Assembly: GCA_020854235.1 (NCBI GenBank)
Contig: JADZFW010000151.1
Coordinates: forward strand, 1 to 35,235
Origin: Flavobacteriaceae bacterium
GTDB taxonomy: Bacteria; Bacteroidota; Bacteroidia; Flavobacteriales; Flavobacteriaceae
Direction: 5' to 3'
Length of the DNA stretch: 35,235 nt
Below the pieces are notes generated by a model. That model was not told where the DNA came from. It made no database searches and saw only the letters and a list, made by a program, of their open reading frames with translations. Position numbers and translations under genes: made by a program. Below, piece after piece: positions 32,002 to 35,235 of this stretch (positions within the stretch are counted from its first letter, which is position 1; each line of letters opens with the position of its first letter).

Positions 32002-32952
32002 TCAATTGAATTTTTCCAAAAACCCCATGATTTCAGCAATCAATTGTTGCATTACCGGCAAATCTTTATTCATATACGACATCTGATTCTCAAGGTCTTC
32101 ACCTTTGATTTCTTTAAAGATGTGATTCATGTTTTCTATGATTACCAATTTGGCCAATGGGGCTTTTTCAACCAATATAGATGCCTCTTTTTCGTTGACC
32201 TGAATGTCTTTGGTTCCGCCTATAACCAAACTTGGAATTTTGAGTTGGGATAGAACTTCTTGAGGATTGTGTTGCATCCATTCGTTTAAAAAGGGTTGGA
32301 CCGATGGTCTGAAAATACTGGCCAACATCGGATTGACATTAGTCAAAGGCTCTCCGGTTTTCATCTGCTCCAGATTTTTGCTAAAACTCTCTTCCAATTG
32401 GGGCACTTGTTTCATCAATTGGTCATACAAAACCCGATCGATACTTTGTCCGGCACCATTCAATGAAATATAGGCATCAGCGTAATCTTGGGCTGCCAAT
32501 AGACCTACCAAACTACCCTGACTATGACCCGCTAGAATGATATGGTTGTATTCTTTGGTGTTTCTAAAGAATGTAATGATGTTATGCACCTCATCGACCA
32601 AACTGTTAAAAGTGTAATTTTCTTCTTTAAATTCGGGATGTTTGGATTGTGAAATGACGCTTTGATCAAATCTATAGGTTGCCAATCCATTTTCACTCAA
32701 AGCCTCAGCAAGAAATTTGAGCGAATTATTGGCAAGCATGCCTTGATTGCCATTGCGATCAGTTGGCCCCGAACCGGGTATGATGATGACCAAATTGGTT
32801 TGTGTTGTACTATCGGGACTTAATAAGGTGCCATAAATACTGTCAATAGCCATCGGAATGGCGACTTCAGTTTCTTTGTATTTTTGAGCCCACATGAGGT
32901 TGGTTGATACCAAACTCAGCAATAAGATGATTTTATTCAGTTTCATTTTCAT
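32002..32952 (-). CDS. Exported alpha/beta hydrolase, 316 aa
   Basis: Predicted esterase-like enzyme. The signal peptide (MKLNKIILLLSLVSTNLMWAQ) begins at residue 3, so the ATG at 32946 is an equal alternative. The oxyanion region is IIPGSGPTDRNGN. The nucleophile is Ser144 in GHSQGS, the acid is probably the Asp in GGTKDIQV, and the His is in ENMNHIFKE. The PGSGPTDRNG motif is typical of a subgroup of dienelactone-hydrolase-like proteins. Its start overlaps the DUF4177-like gene by 20 bp, so the pair is translationally coupled. Confidence 0.88.
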   Translation of the reverse strand: MKMKLNKIILLLSLVSTNLMWAQKYKETEVAIPMAIDSIYGTLLSPDSTTQTNLVIIIPGSGPTDRNGNQGMLANNSLKFLAEALSENGLATYRFDQSVISQSKHPEFKEENYTFNSLVDEVHNIITFFRNTKEYNHIILAGHSQGSLVGLLAAQDYADAYISLNGAGQSIDRVLYDQLMKQVPQLEESFSKNLEQMKTGEPLTNVNPMLASIFRPSVQPFLNEWMQHNPQEVLSQLKIPSLVIGGTKDIQVNEKEASILVEKAPLAKLVIIENMNHIFKEIKGEDLENQMSYMNKDLPVMQQLIAEIMGFLEKFN

Positions 32953-33124
32953 TAGTTTTAGATTCTTTTTTATCTCTTTCCAAAATGGCTTTCACGACGC
33001 CACGATGTACAAAAGCATTGATAATTCTCCAACCGGTTTTGGCATAGGAATTAAGCAATTCTTCAAAGTCAGCATCTCGTTTAAAAGGCGTTAATTTTTG
33101 ATGAATGAATTTATATTCTTTCAT
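32933..33124 (-). CDS. DUF4177-like small protein, 63 aa
   Basis: It begins MKEYKFIHQKLTPFKRD, and the segment LLNSYAKTGWRIINAFVHRG followed by KAILERDKK matches the DUF4177 pattern (YEY.V, LN.Y...GW, then an ILER strand). It is a small cytosolic beta protein of unknown function. It overlaps the start of the alpha/beta hydrolase gene by 20 bp, implying shared expression. Confidence 0.82.
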   Translation of the reverse strand: MKEYKFIHQKLTPFKRDADFEELLNSYAKTGWRIINAFVHRGVVKAILERDKKESKTNENETE

Positions 33125-33345
33125 TATTTAGGTTTAAGGTTTAAAGTTTAAAGTTTCAAGTTTTAAGTTTCAAGTTTCAGGTTTCACCCAACATCCATCA
33201 TCCCACAGTTTCACGTTTGAAGTTTCCAACACCCATCACCCAACATCCATCACCCATCACCCATCACCCATCACCCAACACCCAACATCCAACATCCTAC
33301 AGTTTCACGTTTCAGATTTATGAGATATCAAGATATCATATGGAC
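33125..33345. repeat. Simple-sequence repeat tract
   Basis: There is no gene here. It holds 'tttaaagtttcaagtttcaag'-type repeats (33125-33180), then a 'cccatcacccaacatcc' microsatellite (33230-33300) flanked by two copies of 'acagtttcacgttt'. The DNA is CA-rich on the plus strand with no conserved reading frame. Confidence 0.8.
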
Positions 33346-33385
33346 GAAACAAGGTGTAAAAGTAAGTATTGTTTGGTACATGCAC

Positions 33386-33411
33386 AAAAAAGCTCCGATT
33401 TTCATCGGAGC
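33386..33411 (-). terminator. Intrinsic terminator of the folE-gpx unit
   Basis: GCTCCGAT (33392-33399) and ATCGGAGC (33404-33411) form a perfect 8-bp stem with a TTTC loop. On the minus strand a run of six T follows. It lies ~45 bp after the glutathione peroxidase stop at 33454. Confidence 0.88.
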
Positions 33412-33453
33412 CGTTTGATGGAATTTATACAGGGGAGAGAAAAATGTTGTCCA

Positions 33454-34029
33454 TCAAACTTTATTAAAGTGTTGGGTGATGCTGTCGCTCAAGGGTTTAG
33501 TGATGCTGTAATAGACATCTATCAAGCGCCCGTTTTCATCCAATAAATATTTTTGAAAGTTCCATTTGACACTCGAATTCTTTAATCCGTTTTTCTTTTC
33601 ATCAGTTAACCATTGGTATAACGGATGTTGGTTGTCGCCTTTTACTTCAATTTTTTCTGTCAGGAGAAAGGTAACTCCAAAATTTACCGAACAAAATTCG
33701 TGAATTTCCTCAGGAGTTCCGGGTTCTTGTTTGCCAAATTGGTTACAAGGCAATCCAATAACCGTTACCTGATCTGAATAGGTTTCGTGTAATTTTTGTA
33801 AATCGGCGTATTGTGGTGTAAAACCACATTCTGAAGCGACATTTACAAAGAGTATCTTTTTGCCTTTGAATTTTTTGAGATCAATCGGATTTCCATTTAA
33901 ATCGTTAATGGCAAACGCTGAATCATAAATTGAAGGCTGATTTTCAATCTGTTTCTTAGGTTTGGTATACGCATAAATCACATAAACAAGTAGGACTAAG
34001 CCGCCGATGAGTATCAAAGTTTTTAACAT
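33454..34029 (-). CDS. Glutathione peroxidase-like thiol peroxidase
   Basis: Reduces peroxides. It has 191 aa with an N-terminal membrane anchor or signal (LKTLILIGGLVLLVYVIYAY), so the enzyme probably faces the periplasm. Catalytic signature: NVASECGFTPQY with the peroxidatic Cys, followed by LPCNQFGKQEPG and later KWNFQKYLLD with the conserved Trp-Asn. Bacterial enzymes of this kind usually use thioredoxin instead of glutathione. The ATG overlaps the folE stop by 7 bp (ATGTTAA), so the two are coupled, ending at the terminator near 33400. Confidence 0.93.
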   Translation of the reverse strand: MLKTLILIGGLVLLVYVIYAYTKPKKQIENQPSIYDSAFAINDLNGNPIDLKKFKGKKILFVNVASECGFTPQYADLQKLHETYSDQVTVIGLPCNQFGKQEPGTPEEIHEFCSVNFGVTFLLTEKIEVKGDNQHPLYQWLTDEKKNGLKNSSVKWNFQKYLLDENGRLIDVYYSITKPLSDSITQHFNKV

Positions 34030-34733
34030 GAGGTGGAATTTTTAAAGATGTAATTGTGTAATTCGTTGATTTTGTCAGTATTTTTAAAGGCACCGTCGTA
34101 ATGACTGGTAACCGTTGTAGAAGTGTCGTCTTGAACACCACGTGAAGAAACACACAAGTGCTTGGCTTCAATGATGACTGCAATATCTTCCGTTCCCAAA
34201 GCTTTTTTGAGTTCCTGAGCAATCTGAACGGTCATGCGCTCTTGTACTTGTGGTCTTTTGGCAAAATATTGTACGATGCGATTGAGCTTGGATAATCCGA
34301 TTACTTTCCCATTGGAAATATAGGCCACGTGTGCTTTCCCCATAATCGGGACAAAATGATGTTCGCAATTGGAATAAAAGGAAATATTTTTTTCTACCAA
34401 CATTTCCTGATATTTATATTTGTTGTCAAACAAAGCCATATGAGGTTTGTTTTTGGGATTCAAACCCGAGAATATTTCATCTACATACATTTTGGCAACC
34501 CGTTCGGGCGTACCTTTTAGGGAATCATCGGTCAAATCCAAACCCAATGTTTCCATAATTGCTTTAAAATGTTGGGCAATTTTGACCTTTTTTTCAGCAT
34601 CACTAATCAAGTGTGCATCAGGTCGCATCGGAGTTTCAAGTGAAGTGTAAAGATGCTCGTCACCTATTTCGTCGATGGTAAATTCACGTATACCAGCGAC
34701 CTCAATTTTTGGAAAAGTGTCAGCTAATCTCAT
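34023..34733 (-). CDS. folE: GTP cyclohydrolase I
   Basis: Converts GTP to dihydroneopterin triphosphate, the first step of folate and tetrahydropterin synthesis. It has 236 aa with motifs SNCEHHFVPIMGKAHVAYIS (zinc-binding Cys and His), GLSKLNRIVQYFAKRPQVQE, and KHLCVSSRGVQDDTSTTVTS with the second zinc Cys. It starts at 34733 (MRLADTFPKI); a further 31-residue in-frame extension upstream is promoter DNA. First gene of a coupled unit with the glutathione peroxidase. Divergent from the SRPBCC gene. Confidence 0.96.
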   Translation of the reverse strand: MRLADTFPKIEVAGIREFTIDEIGDEHLYTSLETPMRPDAHLISDAEKKVKIAQHFKAIMETLGLDLTDDSLKGTPERVAKMYVDEIFSGLNPKNKPHMALFDNKYKYQEMLVEKNISFYSNCEHHFVPIMGKAHVAYISNGKVIGLSKLNRIVQYFAKRPQVQERMTVQIAQELKKALGTEDIAVIIEAKHLCVSSRGVQDDTSTTVTSHYDGAFKNTDKINELHNYIFKNSTSC

Positions 34734-34793
34734 GTTAGTTAGTTTTAGATAGTGTAAAGGTACATTTCTTTTTGAATAAAATTTAAAGTCAAA

Positions 34794-34801
34794 CAAATTT
34801 A
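34794..34801 (-). promoter_or_regulatory. -7 box of the folE promoter
   Basis: On the minus strand it reads TAAATTTG, with a TTG at 34824-34826, 22 nt further upstream. This is the same 22-nt spacing as the opposite promoter, and the two -33 elements nearly overlap. Confidence 0.6.
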
Positions 34802-34818
34802 TGTAATGTTTAACAACA

Positions 34819-34852
34819 TTTGACAATAGTTAAACATAAAAATCTATCTTTG
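34819..34852 (+). promoter_or_regulatory. Promoter of the SRPBCC gene
   Basis: TTTG (34819-34822), 22 nt, then TATCTTTG (34845-34852), a full match to the Bacteroidota TTTG / TAnnTTTG promoter pattern. The predicted leader to the ATG at 34959 is about 100 nt. Confidence 0.7.
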
Positions 34853-34958
34853 TATCAATAAAATTGATTTATAGAATATTTTGAATCCAATTTAATTTCA
34901 AATACCGTATAATAAAATAGATCAAAAATCATATATCTAAAATATAAAATATTGAAAA

Positions 34959-35235
34959 ATGGCATTTTACCAATTCAAAAGAGAACAATTCATACAGGCA
35001 GATTTGAAAACCGTTTGGGACTTTATGGCATCGCCTGCCAATCTCAAAAAAATTACGCCACCCTACATGGGCTTTGATATCACATCAGGTGATTTACCCG
35101 AGAAAATGTATCAAGGGATGATTATCAGTTATAAAGTCAGTCCATTTTGGGGAATCAAAACCGATTGGGTTACCGAAATCACCCATATCAAAGAATTGGA
35201 GTATTTTGTTGATGAACAACGCATGGGACCTTATG
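34959..35235 (+). CDS. SRPBCC family protein, 3' end outside window
   Basis: The first 92 codons of a START/SRPBCC ligand-binding-fold protein, cut off by the window end. It begins MAFYQFKREQFIQADLKTVW, with the START-like 'DFMASPANLKKITPPYMGF' stretch, a GMIISYKVSPFWGIKTDWVT core and FVDEQRMGPY. This is the common flavobacterial 'cell division inhibitor-like' SRPBCC group; ligand unknown. It has its own promoter and is divergent from folE. Confidence 0.88.
   Translation, partial: MAFYQFKREQFIQADLKTVWDFMASPANLKKITPPYMGFDITSGDLPEKMYQGMIISYKVSPFWGIKTDWVTEITHIKELEYFVDEQRMGPY

Noticed and set aside
34734..34826. 31-residue extension of folE
   Set aside because: It covers the folE -7 box and is unlike the family N-terminus.

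Overview
The window is AT-rich chromosomal DNA from a Bacteroidota bacterium, most likely Flavobacteriaceae and Flavobacterium-like. The evidence is the TAnnTTTG promoter boxes, the weak Shine-Dalgarno signals, the gene content (TsaE next to alanine dehydrogenase, an OstA-family protein, DUF6495- and DUF7935-like proteins, S9 peptidases ending their signal peptides in FAQ or YAQ) and the intergenic runs of 'ttctaattt' and 'aaatctaa' repeats.

Layout. (1) 1-6456: core genes, namely a coiled hypothetical protein, an exported S9 peptidase, tsaE, ald, a small membrane-anchored protein, a Sir2-type deacylase and a DUF6495-like protein. (2) 6583-7313: a HigB/HigA-type toxin-antitoxin pair with a palindromic operator candidate. 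(3) about 7667-18310: an accessory island in which twelve small genes and one large gene all lie on the minus strand and are separated by imperfect inverted-repeat sites. (4) 18669-19759: three adjacent arrays of 21-bp tandem repeats with no convincing gene, then dispersed repeats to 20115. (5) 20162-35235: core genes again, namely a GMC oxidoreductase, a long-chain acyl-CoA synthetase, a second S9 peptidase, a cobalamin riboswitch with its TonB-dependent receptor, an HAD hydrolase, an OstA-like protein, an alpha/beta hydrolase, glutathione peroxidase, folE and the start of a SRPBCC gene.

The main discovery is the island in (3). Its intergenic sites, mostly 133-142 bp, have the architecture of integron attC sites: RYYYAAC-like left boxes, GTT-starting right boxes and paired inner arms. 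Decisively, the outer box at the tail of a cassette is complementary to the box at the head of the same cassette, one gene away, rather than best matching its partner in its own site. The match is 9/9 or better for four cassettes and 8/9 for two more. That is the footprint expected if each gene once closed into a circle through that box. No integrase is present in the window, so it looks like a cassette cluster without its integrase (CALIN-like). Many sites also hold a Bacteroidota promoter -7 box in the loop, 75-95 bp upstream of the next gene. Cargo is rich in exported, lipoprotein and membrane proteins, plus a DUF262-HNH nuclease, a HEPN-like RX4H protein and a BatD-like domain.

The 21-bp arrays directly beyond the upstream end of this island are the second unexplained structure. 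They have a period of two helical turns, a constant GAACTC core and one sequence type per block.
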